Below, piece by piece: positions 1-7,914 of a stretch of 64,000 nt of DNA; within the stretch, counting starts at the first letter, position 1, and every line of letters starts with the position of its first letter. Made by a program: the position numbers and the translations under genes. Source of the stretch: Aurantiacibacter spongiae. GTDB taxonomy: Bacteria; Pseudomonadota; Alphaproteobacteria; Sphingomonadales; Sphingomonadaceae. Location of the stretch: NCBI RefSeq assembly GCF_003815535.1, contig NZ_RPFZ01000001.1:1178001-1242000 (forward strand), given 5' to 3'. Under the pieces are notes generated by a model. The model was not told the origin of the DNA. It ran no database searches and saw only the letters and a list, made by a program, of their open reading frames with translations.

Positions 1-665
1 GCCCCGATGGCGGCGCAATGCGCGTCGGCGTCGAACGGAACGGGTCGCGATTCGATGCTCAGCCTATCGCAAACCTCGATCACCGACCATTGCGGACGGC
101 GATCGTCGCGATCGCGCGGCTGGCCCAGGGCAGGCAGGGTCGTGACGCTGGCCGTCCCGTCGTCATGGGCACGCGCGCGGTGCGAATGGCCGAACACGCC
201 GTGGCGCAGCCCCCGCTCCGCCAGCGTCTCGCACGCCCGGGCAAGCGCGGAGTCATCGGTGAGGTAGGTCCAGTCCCGCGCGCCGAACGGATTGGCATGC
301 GCGACCAGCAGATCGCCGTGCTGCCATTCGTCCTGCCAGGGCAAAGCCTCGAGCTGCGTCAGGTCGGCGTGCGCCGCGGTCCAGTCGACGGTTTCCTTCA
401 GCCAGCCCGGCAGGCGGTCGTAATAGGCGCGCTCCCCGTGCGCGAGATCGCGATACAGAGCATCGTGGTTGCCGATGAGGAAGATCGCACCGTCGGTCGC
501 GGCGGCTTCGCTCGCCGCATCCAGCGTGCGCTGCGGTTCCACTCCGTAGGTCAGCAGGTCGCCCATCACGACGAGCGTGTCGAAGCCATCGGCGCGCGCG
601 GCCGCGAGCGCCCTCTCGAACGGGGCGGCGAGCGCGTGAATGTCGGTTATGGCGGCGATACGCAC
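1..665 (-). CDS. Metallophosphoesterase (3' end beyond window)
   Basis: Calcineurin-like phosphoesterase, read on the minus strand and cut by the left window edge. Visible metal-binding blocks in order are DIH near the N-terminus (residues 8-10), GDLLT, GNHDAL, a VAHANPFG block and GHSHRA, which is the standard five-block layout of the family. The start is taken as the GTG at 663-665, which gives the protein start VRIAAITDIHAL; it lies directly after the stop of the upstream glycosyltransferase (667), so the two are probably co-transcribed. The substrate cannot be told; small members of this family act on phosphoesters of nucleotides or proteins. The role in the adjacent EPS locus is unknown. 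Confidence 0.85.
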   Translation of the reverse strand, partial: MRIAAITDIHALAAPFERALAAARADGFDTLVVMGDLLTYGVEPQRTLDAASEAAATDGAIFLIGNHDALYRDLAHGERAYYDRLPGWLKETVDWTAAHADLTQLEALPWQDEWQHGDLLVAHANPFGARDWTYLTDDSALARACETLAERGLRHGVFGHSHRARAHDDGTASVTTLPALGQPRDRDDRRPQWSVIEVCDRLSIESRPVPFDADAHCAAIG

Positions 666-666
666 C

Positions 667-1800
667 TCAGGCCCCCGCCGCGCTTTCGAACGCCCGGCGC
701 GAGGCCCGCTGCGACGCGTTGCCCGAAAGCTGCCGATACCAGTCGAGATGGGCGGCGGCGCAATGTTCGATGCCGAACGCCTTGCCCGCCTCGAGCGCCG
801 CGGCGGACATCGCTGCGTACAGGTCGGCATCGCCCAGCACTCGGGCGATGGCTTCGCCCAGCGCCTGCGGATCGCCGACCGGCACGCGCAACCCGTTGCG
901 GCCGTTCTCCACCAGTTCGCGCGAACCGTTGACGTCGGTCGCGACGATCGGCAGCGCCGCCATCGACGCCTCGATCATGGCGATGGCGAATCCTTCCCAC
1001 AGCGAGCTGTTGGCCAGCAGGTCCGCCTGCCGCATGAGGTCGGGCATGTCGCTGCGCGGGCCGAGCAGCTCGACGATGTCGCCGGCTCCCACCTCCTCGA
1101 CCAGAGCGCGCAGGGCGGGAAGCTCGGCGCCGCCGCCGGCGATGCGGATGGTGACGTCGCGGCCCAGCGCTTCGCGCAAGGGGCGGGCGGCGCGGACAAG
1201 GGTCGGATAATCCTTCTGCCGCGACGGCGTGCCCACCGCCAGCACGAGCGGGCGGTCCGCCGGCGCGATCCGCGGGCGCTCGACGCGGAAGCGCGGATCG
1301 GCGGCGTTGGCGATGCGGCGCACGGGTCGGCGCGAGAGTGCGCGCGTCTGTGCCTCGCATTCCGCGCTGATGGCGACGTTGCCGGTCACTGTCCGGTCGA
1401 ACAGCCGGTAGGCCCAGGGGGGGAAGCTGAGCCTGGTATTGTGATGCGTCAGCACGACGGGAACGCGCACCCCGGCAAGCGCCAGCATGGGCACGGCCCG
1501 CGCGGTGTGGGCATGGATCACATCGGGAGCGAAGTCGCGGATCGCCCGGCGCAGACGCCATGCGCCCTTCGCCAGATTGGCGCGGCTGGCAAGCGCCAGC
1601 GAGGTGAACAATGCACCATCCGACCTCAACCGCGTCTTCATGCTCCGCTCGATCTCGACCGGATTGCCGACCTGGTCCGCATCGCTCAGCGAAACGACGA
1701 GCGCATCGTGACCCCGGCGGACGAATTCGCCGGCAAGGTTCGTCACCAGCGTTTCCGCGCCGCCGGTGGTGAGCGTGGTGAGGATCGAGAGGACGCGCAT
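667..1800 (-). CDS. GT4-type glycosyltransferase
   Basis: 377-residue retaining glycosyltransferase of the GT4 (GT-B) family. The N-terminus MRVLSILTTLTTGGAETLV is the usual GGAE acceptor-side signature, and the C-terminal half has the donor-side block around SLWEGFAIAMIEASMAALP, with the EGF...E pattern that binds the nucleotide sugar. Expected to be a cytoplasmic or membrane-associated enzyme that adds one sugar to the lipid-linked EPS repeat unit. It follows a sulfotransferase by 6 bp and precedes the phosphoesterase by 1 bp, so it belongs to the minus-strand operon that starts with the export protein at 5639. Donor and linkage cannot be predicted. Confidence 0.9.
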   Translation of the reverse strand: MRVLSILTTLTTGGAETLVTNLAGEFVRRGHDALVVSLSDADQVGNPVEIERSMKTRLRSDGALFTSLALASRANLAKGAWRLRRAIRDFAPDVIHAHTARAVPMLALAGVRVPVVLTHHNTRLSFPPWAYRLFDRTVTGNVAISAECEAQTRALSRRPVRRIANAADPRFRVERPRIAPADRPLVLAVGTPSRQKDYPTLVRAARPLREALGRDVTIRIAGGGAELPALRALVEEVGAGDIVELLGPRSDMPDLMRQADLLANSSLWEGFAIAMIEASMAALPIVATDVNGSRELVENGRNGLRVPVGDPQALGEAIARVLGDADLYAAMSAAALEAGKAFGIEHCAAAHLDWYRQLSGNASQRASRRAFESAAGA

Positions 1801-1806
1801 GGCGGG

Positions 1807-2664
1807 CTACGCCTCGGCGGGCTGGCGCAGCGACTGGGCAAGCAGGTCGCGCGCGTCCCGGGTCAGTTCCGCCTCGCAGCGCGCCAGCACGACATCGGCC
1901 TGCCCGTCGCTCAGGGTATCGGCGAAGGCGTGGGCGCGCCCTTTGCGCATCCGCAGGGAATTGCGGTCCGACCGATCGTAATCGTGCCCCGGAATGCCGC
2001 TCTTGCGCTCCGTCTTCTGCATCCGGTCGAACGCCGCAGCGTCGATGGCGCGCGTCAGCGCCCCTTCGTCGACTTCGTGCCCGAGAAAGCGGATGATGCG
2101 CGAGATCTCGGCGTGCGGATCGTCCTGCATGCGTTCGTAGGTGACGGTCAGGCTGCGCCGCCCCGCCAGCCCTTCGGCCCAGCCGTTGAGATAGGCGATC
2201 AGCGCCGGCAACCCGTATTGCGAATCGTCGAGGAAGCCGTCGATCGGTCCCTCGAACGTGTGCTTGTGCCGCGTCGCGTGGAAGTAGGCGGAAACGATGA
2301 CGTCGCGCGGATCGCGCACCAGGAAGATGACGGGCGCGTCGGCGAACAGACGCTCTCGGTAGGGAAGATGAGAAACCGCGATCAGAGGCAGGCCCGGACG
2401 CGGGCCGACGAAGGCGGTCAGGCCGCGCACCGGGTCGCGGTCGAAATTCGGCAGCACCCGGAACGTCGTCGTCAGGTCCGGAGCGAAGCCCAGTCCCGCC
2501 GTTTCGGCGAAATAGCAGGACAGCAGGAAGCGCAGCCAGGTGCGCCCGCTCTTGGGATAGGAGACGAGGAACGCGTCGACCTCCCTCGCCGCGGCCCGCA
2601 GGTGCGGTTCGTGGACGTAGCGGCGACGCGCCGACTTGATCAGCTGGACGACGGCGCGCTTCAT
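1807..2664 (-). CDS. Sulfotransferase (PAPS-dependent), EPS locus
   Basis: 285-residue cytosolic-type sulfotransferase. The 5'-phosphosulfate loop is seen as YPKSGRTWLRFLL (residues 36-48) and the 3'-phosphate block as FLVRDPRDVIVSAYFH; both are the hallmark motifs of PAPS-dependent sulfotransferases. The ATG at 2662-2664 overlaps the stop of the upstream glycosyltransferase in an ATGA arrangement, which fixes the start and implies coupling. In this setting the likely acceptor is a sugar of the EPS repeat unit or a lipid-linked intermediate. It shares little beyond the fold with the other two sulfotransferases of the locus, so they probably sulfate different positions. Confidence 0.88.
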   Translation of the reverse strand: MKRAVVQLIKSARRRYVHEPHLRAAAREVDAFLVSYPKSGRTWLRFLLSCYFAETAGLGFAPDLTTTFRVLPNFDRDPVRGLTAFVGPRPGLPLIAVSHLPYRERLFADAPVIFLVRDPRDVIVSAYFHATRHKHTFEGPIDGFLDDSQYGLPALIAYLNGWAEGLAGRRSLTVTYERMQDDPHAEISRIIRFLGHEVDEGALTRAIDAAAFDRMQKTERKSGIPGHDYDRSDRNSLRMRKGRAHAFADTLSDGQADVVLARCEAELTRDARDLLAQSLRQPAEA

Positions 2665-3806
2665 GCCGCGCCTTCCCGGTGCCTGGCGAGCGCACCGTCG
2701 ATGACCTCTTCCCACATGGCCAGCACGCGGTCCGGATCGAACGCGCGCATCCGCTGGCGCGCCGCGGCGCCCATCCTCTCGCGCAGGGCTGCGTCCGAAC
2801 AGAGCCGCTCCATCGCCCCTGCCAGCGCATCGAGATCCCCGTCGGGCACCAGCAGCCCCTGCGAAGGATCGGCGATCATGTCGGCGGGTCCGAAGTCGCA
2901 ATCGGTCGCGATGACCGGGCGGCCCGCGGCCATGGCCTCGCTCAGAACCAGTCCCCAGCCCTCGAAGCGGGAGGACAGAACGAACACGTCGGCACTGTCG
3001 AGCCACGCTCCCGGCTCGGCGCTGATGCCGGGCATCGCGATCCGGTCGGTCAGGCCGAGACGGTCGCGCAGCGCTTCCAGCGCGGGCCGATCCGGCCCGT
3101 CGCCCCAGATCGTCAGCTTCCAGTCCGGTATCGCCTGACTCGCGCGGGCGAAAGCGCGTATCAGACGGTCGAACCCCTTCTGCGGGACGAAGCGGCCCAC
3201 CGCCACAAGATTGGTGCCGCCCACGCGCGGGCCGGCAATCTCGTCGGGCAGGGTGGCGGGGTTGGGTATGACGTGATCGCGCCGCCCGTCCGCCGGTGCA
3301 AACAGGGCCATCGCGCCGCGCGTCATGGTAACGAGCGCGCTGGCGCGGGCGTAGGTATGGCGTCGCAGGGCTTCCCATACCGTTCCGATTTTCTGCGCGG
3401 CGGGGTTGTTGCGCTCCGACACGATCACCGGCGGTCCGTCGCGGCCGGCGGCCAGTACCGAGAGGATATTGGTCCGGGTCAGGAAGCTTACGACGAGATC
3501 GGGCTGCAGCACCGAAAAGGCGCTTTTCAGCAGGCGCCGCCGTTCCAGCATGTAACGGATCGCCGCGACCGATCCCATCCGCTTCGACTTGTGCCCCAGC
3601 GGCATGATCGTGACAGAGGGGTGGTGGTCGTAATAGGGCTCCGCCCCGCGCTCTTCGAACGCCAGCACCGTCACCTTGTTGCCCTTCGCGGCGAAGTGGC
3701 TGCTCACCCGGCTGACGATATGCTCGGACCCGCCGGCCCCGAGCCCCTGCAGCACGAACACGATATGCGCGGCCCCGCCGCCCTCGTCGGAGCGTCGCAT
3801 CAGCAT
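2661..3806 (-). CDS. GT4-type glycosyltransferase
   Basis: 381-residue GT-B glycosyltransferase. The N-terminal strand HIVFVLQGLGAGGSEHIV carries the GGSE acceptor signature, and the C-terminal domain carries SSRFEGWGLVLSEAMAAGRP, the donor-binding EG...E block of GT4 enzymes. The middle contains VIVSERNNPA, often seen in transferases of the N-acetylgalactosamine/amino-sugar group, but I would not assign a donor from this. The start at 3806 (ATG, with a second in-frame ATG at 3800) has no strong ribosome site. It lies 16 bp downstream of the outer-membrane barrel gene in the same EPS operon and overlaps the next sulfotransferase by 4 bp. Confidence 0.9.
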   Translation of the reverse strand: MLMRRSDEGGGAAHIVFVLQGLGAGGSEHIVSRVSSHFAAKGNKVTVLAFEERGAEPYYDHHPSVTIMPLGHKSKRMGSVAAIRYMLERRRLLKSAFSVLQPDLVVSFLTRTNILSVLAAGRDGPPVIVSERNNPAAQKIGTVWEALRRHTYARASALVTMTRGAMALFAPADGRRDHVIPNPATLPDEIAGPRVGGTNLVAVGRFVPQKGFDRLIRAFARASQAIPDWKLTIWGDGPDRPALEALRDRLGLTDRIAMPGISAEPGAWLDSADVFVLSSRFEGWGLVLSEAMAAGRPVIATDCDFGPADMIADPSQGLLVPDGDLDALAGAMERLCSDAALRERMGAAARQRMRAFDPDRVLAMWEEVIDGALARHREGAA

Positions 3807-3822
3807 GGCAGGGCCGCTTTCG

Positions 3823-5067
3823 TCACAACGTCACCCGCAGGGTAACGGCCCCGCGAAAGCGCTCGAAATCCTCGAACGGCAGGTCGCTGTTGCGATCGGC
3901 ATAGCTGAGCGCCAGTCCCAGCCGGGCATTGCGACTGACGAGATATTCGGCCTCGTAAAAGGCGCCGTAGGTCGTCTGTCCGGTATCGGTGCCGTAGAAA
4001 TCGGTCCGCCGCACGAACACGCTCGATTGCCAGCGCAGATTGTGTAGCAGTTCGTTCTGCACGCCCAGGCGCAGGCTGGCGTCGCGACGCGAGCTGACGC
4101 CGTTGCGATAGGTGGCGACATCGCCCGAAAACCCCTCGAGGATCACCGCCGTTCGCCGGCGCGGTTGCCAGATGACGTTGGCGCGCGCGGAGAAACCGGT
4201 GCGGTCGTCGCGCAGCGGGTCGTCGGCGTCGAAGCGATAGATGCCGACACCCACCTCGCCACGGATCAGGCCGCCCGGATCGATACCAAGGCCGAGCCTG
4301 CCGGCATAGGTGTTGGCATCGCGCGAGCGGCCGGTGAGCGGATCGGGCAGACGATAGTCGCGCCACGTCACCCCGCCCTCCGCCGTCGCGCGCAGCAACG
4401 GGGAAATCGGATGCGACAGGCGCAGCACCGCGTTGTAACTGTCGAGGTCGCGGTATTCATCCGCCGCCCGGTCGTAACGGTAGCGGAAGGCGTCGCCTTT
4501 CAGCGTCACGCCGAGTTGCGCGAAACGGTGCGTGTAGCCGACATTGGCATCGAGAATGTCGAACTCGCGCGGGCCTCTGGTGAAGTCGTTTAGCCCTTCG
4601 GGAATGCCGCGATCCTCCACCGCGTGACGATAGCCGCCGCCGATCTGGAATTCCTGCGCCGATGTCGGACGCCAGGCGAATTGCACCGTGCCGCCGCCCG
4701 AAAGGGAGTCCTCCTGGTTGTAGGTGGCGAAGCGACGCGCCAGGGCGTCGGCCGCCAGGGTGATGGCCGTGGTGCCGGAATCGCGGCGCGCGACCACGAA
4801 CGGCCGCGCGTCGAGATGGACGTCGTCCAGCGCATCGTCCGACAAGGCATAGACGTTGCTGTCGTATTCGAGCCGCAGGGTGGCCCCCGCGGTGATGTTG
4901 AAACCGCCCGCGACGATGGGCAGCGGTTCGTATTCGGGCACCTCGATGCCGAGCGCGGGCGCGATCGGCTCTATGTCCTGCGCGCCCGCGGTCAGCGGCC
5001 ATGCGGCAAGGCTCGCGGCCAGCGCACCGCGCGCGGCGTGCCCCAGGCCCCGCGTCGGCAACCTCAC
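3823..5067 (-). CDS. Outer-membrane beta-barrel protein of the EPS locus
   Basis: 414 residues with a signal peptide (positive GLGHAARG stretch, hydrophobic AASLAAWPL, cleavage after TAGAQ). The rest is built of alternating amphipathic strands rich in Arg, Tyr and Asp, and it ends in an aromatic/hydrophobic strand (FRGAVTLRVTL), as outer-membrane barrels do. It resembles the BBP2-type putative porins that accompany Wza-like lipoproteins in sphingomonad and other proteobacterial EPS clusters. The GTG start overlaps the stop of the export-protein gene (GTGA at 5064-5067), so translation is coupled. Probable role: outer-membrane passage of the polymer together with the short Wza-like protein. 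No enzymatic motif is visible. Confidence 0.8.
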   Translation of the reverse strand: MRLPTRGLGHAARGALAASLAAWPLTAGAQDIEPIAPALGIEVPEYEPLPIVAGGFNITAGATLRLEYDSNVYALSDDALDDVHLDARPFVVARRDSGTTAITLAADALARRFATYNQEDSLSGGGTVQFAWRPTSAQEFQIGGGYRHAVEDRGIPEGLNDFTRGPREFDILDANVGYTHRFAQLGVTLKGDAFRYRYDRAADEYRDLDSYNAVLRLSHPISPLLRATAEGGVTWRDYRLPDPLTGRSRDANTYAGRLGLGIDPGGLIRGEVGVGIYRFDADDPLRDDRTGFSARANVIWQPRRRTAVILEGFSGDVATYRNGVSSRRDASLRLGVQNELLHNLRWQSSVFVRRTDFYGTDTGQTTYGAFYEAEYLVSRNARLGLALSYADRNSDLPFEDFERFRGAVTLRVTL

Positions 5068-5639
5068 AGGAAACGCTCCGCGACCATGATCGCATCGCCG
5101 GGCTGGATCATGTCGGTCTCCCGCGCGATCCCGGTGACGGAGCGCCCGTCGATGGTGCGCGTCACGCGAACCCGCTCGTCCTGCGCACGAAAGGTGTAGC
5201 CCCCCGCCGCGGCGACCGCGGCGAGAACCGACATGCCGGGGCGGAACGGATATTCGCCGGGCCGCTGAACCTCGCCCATGACATAGACCGGTCGCAGGCT
5301 GACAGGCTGGATGCTGACGGTCGGGTTGCGCAGGATCTGCGCATCGCGCAACCGCACCGCGACCTCTTCCTGCAATTGCGGCACCGTGCGTCCGCTGGCG
5401 TCGATATCCCCCAGAACGGGCAGAGACAGCATGCCGCTCTCGTTGATCGTGTAGGCCATGCCCTGCGGTTCGGCGTCGCTCAGTTCGGGGATGAGGACGC
5501 GCAGCTCGTCACCCGGGGCCAGCTCGTAGGAACTGATGGTTGCCGGGGGCAGCATCTCCAGCCCGGACAGCTTGTTCGTGCACCCGGCCAGCGCGAGCGC
5601 CAGCGCGCACATAGCGAGAAGGGAAAGTTTCTTGGCCAT
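5064..5639 (-). CDS. Polysaccharide export lipoprotein (Wza/BexD-like, short form)
   Basis: 191-residue outer-membrane polysaccharide exporter. A lipoprotein signal peptide ends in the lipobox LAGC (Cys near residue 20). The Poly_export block follows (YELAPGDELRVLIPEL, then the SLPVLGDIDASGRTVPQLQEE segment), then a SLBB-type segment containing VYVMGEVQRPGEYPFRPGMSV. At 191 residues it is half the length of E. coli Wza and lacks the extra SLBB repeats and C-terminal amphipathic helix. The barrel protein encoded directly downstream probably supplies the outer-membrane pore. It is the first gene of the minus-strand EPS operon running to position 1; a candidate operator lies about 155 bp upstream (5794-5812). 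Confidence 0.9.
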   Translation of the reverse strand: MAKKLSLLAMCALALALAGCTNKLSGLEMLPPATISSYELAPGDELRVLIPELSDAEPQGMAYTINESGMLSLPVLGDIDASGRTVPQLQEEVAVRLRDAQILRNPTVSIQPVSLRPVYVMGEVQRPGEYPFRPGMSVLAAVAAAGGYTFRAQDERVRVTRTIDGRSVTGIARETDMIQPGDAIMVAERFL

Positions 5640-5793
5640 CGACCTGCTCCAAATTTACCTGCGCCCGATCCTACCCGCGCCTCCCCGGCGGCACTTTTGC
5701 TATTGGGTGCAGAAACAGGGCGAAAACGGGAAAGCGCTCGTCGATTTTCGCGCCGGTCACCGCCTGAATATCCCCGTCCATTACCCTGAAGCC

Positions 5794-5812
5794 TTACCCC
5801 CTGTGGGTTAGG
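5794..5812. promoter_or_regulatory. Candidate EPS operator (site A)
   Basis: TTACCCCCTGTGGGTTAGG is an imperfect inverted repeat (TTACCC...GGGTTA). It overlaps the stop codon of the sulfotransferase gene and lies about 155 bp in front of the export-protein gene. It resembles the better-conserved sites at 10209, 13880, 19403 and 20854, but is the weakest of the set. The rest of the 5640-5807 gap shows no gene. Confidence 0.35.
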
Positions 5813-6677
5813 CCTTTCGCGCGATAGGCGCGGCGCCCGTCGCTGGCTCGGCGTGCGGCTTCCACGCGGAAAGGTCGCGCCCGATGATTCGTTCGAGGCG
5901 CGATACGTCATCGGCGTAGTAGTCGCGCAGCCGATCACGCAGATCGTCGGTCATCGCCGGATAGTCGATGGCGCGCGCCAGCATCGCGCGCATTCCCTCG
6001 AACGCGGCGTTGCCCCGCAACGGGCGGACCGCCTGCTTGAGCGGTGCCAGCGCCAGGCGCATGCCCATCGGCAGGAACCGGTCCGAACTGTCGTTTTGCG
6101 GCGTCGTGCCGATATCGTCCGCGTAATGTTCGCGCGCGCCGATATGGCGGCATATGCGATGAACGGTCGGGACCGGCGCCTGTTTCACGTCCTCGAACAG
6201 CAGCACGGCGAGCTGTTCCGAAGCGAAATATTCCAGCCAGCGCTCCAGGTGGCGGGCGTAGAGGCCGTCTTCCAGGAAACGCGGCTGCTCGCGGTTGCCG
6301 GGATGCAGATAACGCTCCGGCCCCTCGCGCACGGTGCCGCGCCGGTAGAGCATCTTGTAATCCGAATAGGCCCGCGCGACCGGATCGCGCAGCTGCACCA
6401 CCAGCCGTGCTTCCGGCAAGACGTCGGCCAGACGGCGCGCGGCGTCGGGATGGGCGAGGTAATCGGCCGATTTCTCGCCGATCAGCTGACCCTCTCGGGC
6501 GTCGCTGAAGAAGCCGCGATAGTAGTCGAGACCGCGTTCGTAATCCTGACTGAAATAATGCGGCTCCGGCGCGGGCAGGAAGATGTCGGGATGGTGCTGC
6601 AACTGATGATGCAGCCATGTCGTCGCGCCCTTGACCGCGCCGATTATGACGAAGCCGGGAAGGGTATCAGACGGCAT
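5808..6677 (-). CDS. Sulfotransferase (heparan-sulfate type)
   Basis: 289 residues from the ATG at 6675-6677 (MPSDTLPGFVIIGAVKG); an upstream in-frame ATG at 6707 would add ten residues without a better ribosome site. The PAPS 5' loop appears as GAVKGATTWLHHQL and the 3'-phosphate block as VQLRDPVARAYSDYKM, the pattern of Golgi-type heparan/keratan sulfotransferases and their bacterial homologues. The gene overlaps the aminotransferase gene by 11 bp and is the last member of the capD-like/aminotransferase/sulfotransferase set transcribed from about 10097. It presumably adds sulfate to a sugar of the EPS; specificity is unknown. Confidence 0.85.
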   Translation of the reverse strand: MPSDTLPGFVIIGAVKGATTWLHHQLQHHPDIFLPAPEPHYFSQDYERGLDYYRGFFSDAREGQLIGEKSADYLAHPDAARRLADVLPEARLVVQLRDPVARAYSDYKMLYRRGTVREGPERYLHPGNREQPRFLEDGLYARHLERWLEYFASEQLAVLLFEDVKQAPVPTVHRICRHIGAREHYADDIGTTPQNDSSDRFLPMGMRLALAPLKQAVRPLRGNAAFEGMRAMLARAIDYPAMTDDLRDRLRDYYADDVSRLERIIGRDLSAWKPHAEPATGAAPIARKA

Positions 6678-7914
6678 GGCGCATCTCCTGCTGCGCCTCG
6701 AGAGCATCGAGCGCGTCGCGCAGACCGTCCGCCAGGCGATGCATGTCGCTCGCGTCCAGCAGATGATCCACCGGCAGCGCGATGGCCGTGCGACCGACCG
6801 CGTGCGCGGTGGCCAGATCTCCGTCGCGGGGCGGCGGCCGGTCGGCGAAGGCGCTCTCGAGTGACATGTCGGGGCACGATCCGGCGGCGGCGGGAAGACC
6901 GCGCGCGTTCATTGCCGCGATCACCGGCGTGGCATCCCCCTCACCATCGGCGAGCCGGACGTAGAACCGGTAGAAGGCATGCGCCGCGTGGTCGGGCACA
7001 GGGGGCACGACAAGCCGCGCATCGGCGCCGAGCCGCTCGGCCAGGATCGCGGCATTGCCGCGCCGCCGCCCCAGCCAGCCGTCGAGCTTGGCGAGCTGCA
7101 CTTCACCGATGGCGGCCTGCATTTCGGTCAGCCGCCAGTTGGTGCCGAAGCTGTCGTGGATATAGCGAAACCCCGTTCCGCCATGCGCGGCGAATACCTT
7201 TTCGGGGTTCTTGCCGTGATCCTTGTAGGCCCAGGCACGCGCCCAGTGATCGCGATCCTTCAACAGCAGCATGCCGCCTTCGCCGCCGGTCGACATGATC
7301 TTGTCGGTGCAGAACGAGAACGCCGCCGCGTCGCCGAAGCTGCCGACCTTGCAGCCCCGCCATTCGGCCCCATGCGCCTGCGCGCAATCCTCGATCAGGA
7401 ACAGGTCGTGCTCGTCAGCGAGCGCGACCAGGGCGTCCATGTCGCAGGGGAAGCCGCCCAGATGCACGCACAGGATCGCCGCCGTCCGGCTGCTGATCAT
7501 CGCCCTCGCCGAGGCCGCGTGCATTCCCTGGCTGTCCGCCGCGATATCGGCGAAGACCGGGTCCGCCCCGACCGCGACCACGGCCGCGGCGCTCGCGAAG
7601 AAGCTGCGAGCCGGCACGATGACCTCGTCGCCCGGCCCGATACCGAGCGCGCGCAGCCCGAGTTCGAGGGCGAGCGTGCCGTTGGCCAGCGCAATCGCGT
7701 GGGGCGCCCCGACATAGTCGGCGAAGGCCTTTTCGAAGCGGCGGTTGCAATCGCCATGGACCAGCGCGTTGACCCGCCCGGTGGCGAGCACTTCGGCCAC
7801 CGCGTCGCGTTCGTCGTCGTCGAATTGCGGCCAGCGCAGGGCAGGATCGTCGAGCGGGCCGGATTTCGCGGTATCGTCGGGCGCTGCCGCGCGGAGGCTG
7901 GCCGGCCCGTTCAC
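6667..7914 (-). CDS. DegT/DnrJ/EryC1-type sugar aminotransferase
   Basis: 415-residue PLP-dependent aminotransferase of the sugar-modifying DegT family. The PLP lysine lies in FSFCTDKIMSTGGEGG, which matches the family's SF...K.....GEGG consensus. Upstream are ANGTLALELGLRALGIGPGD (phosphate-binding side) and FLIEDCAQAHGA, whose Asp contacts the pyridine nitrogen. The GTG at 7912-7914 overlaps the stop of the dehydratase gene (GTGA), so this start is preferred to in-frame codons inside that gene. Expected reaction: transfer of an amino group from glutamate to the 4-keto sugar made by the neighbouring CapD-like enzyme, giving a UDP-4-amino-4,6-dideoxy sugar. The exact stereochemistry is not predictable. 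Confidence 0.9.
   Translation of the reverse strand: MNGPASLRAAAPDDTAKSGPLDDPALRWPQFDDDERDAVAEVLATGRVNALVHGDCNRRFEKAFADYVGAPHAIALANGTLALELGLRALGIGPGDEVIVPARSFFASAAAVVAVGADPVFADIAADSQGMHAASARAMISSRTAAILCVHLGGFPCDMDALVALADEHDLFLIEDCAQAHGAEWRGCKVGSFGDAAAFSFCTDKIMSTGGEGGMLLLKDRDHWARAWAYKDHGKNPEKVFAAHGGTGFRYIHDSFGTNWRLTEMQAAIGEVQLAKLDGWLGRRRGNAAILAERLGADARLVVPPVPDHAAHAFYRFYVRLADGEGDATPVIAAMNARGLPAAAGSCPDMSLESAFADRPPPRDGDLATAHAVGRTAIALPVDHLLDASDMHRLADGLRDALDALEAQQEMRHAV

Noticed and set aside
640-3138. Long plus-strand frame across the glycosyltransferase and sulfotransferase genes
   Set aside because: The minus-strand genes have full family motifs and coupled starts; the plus-strand translation has none.
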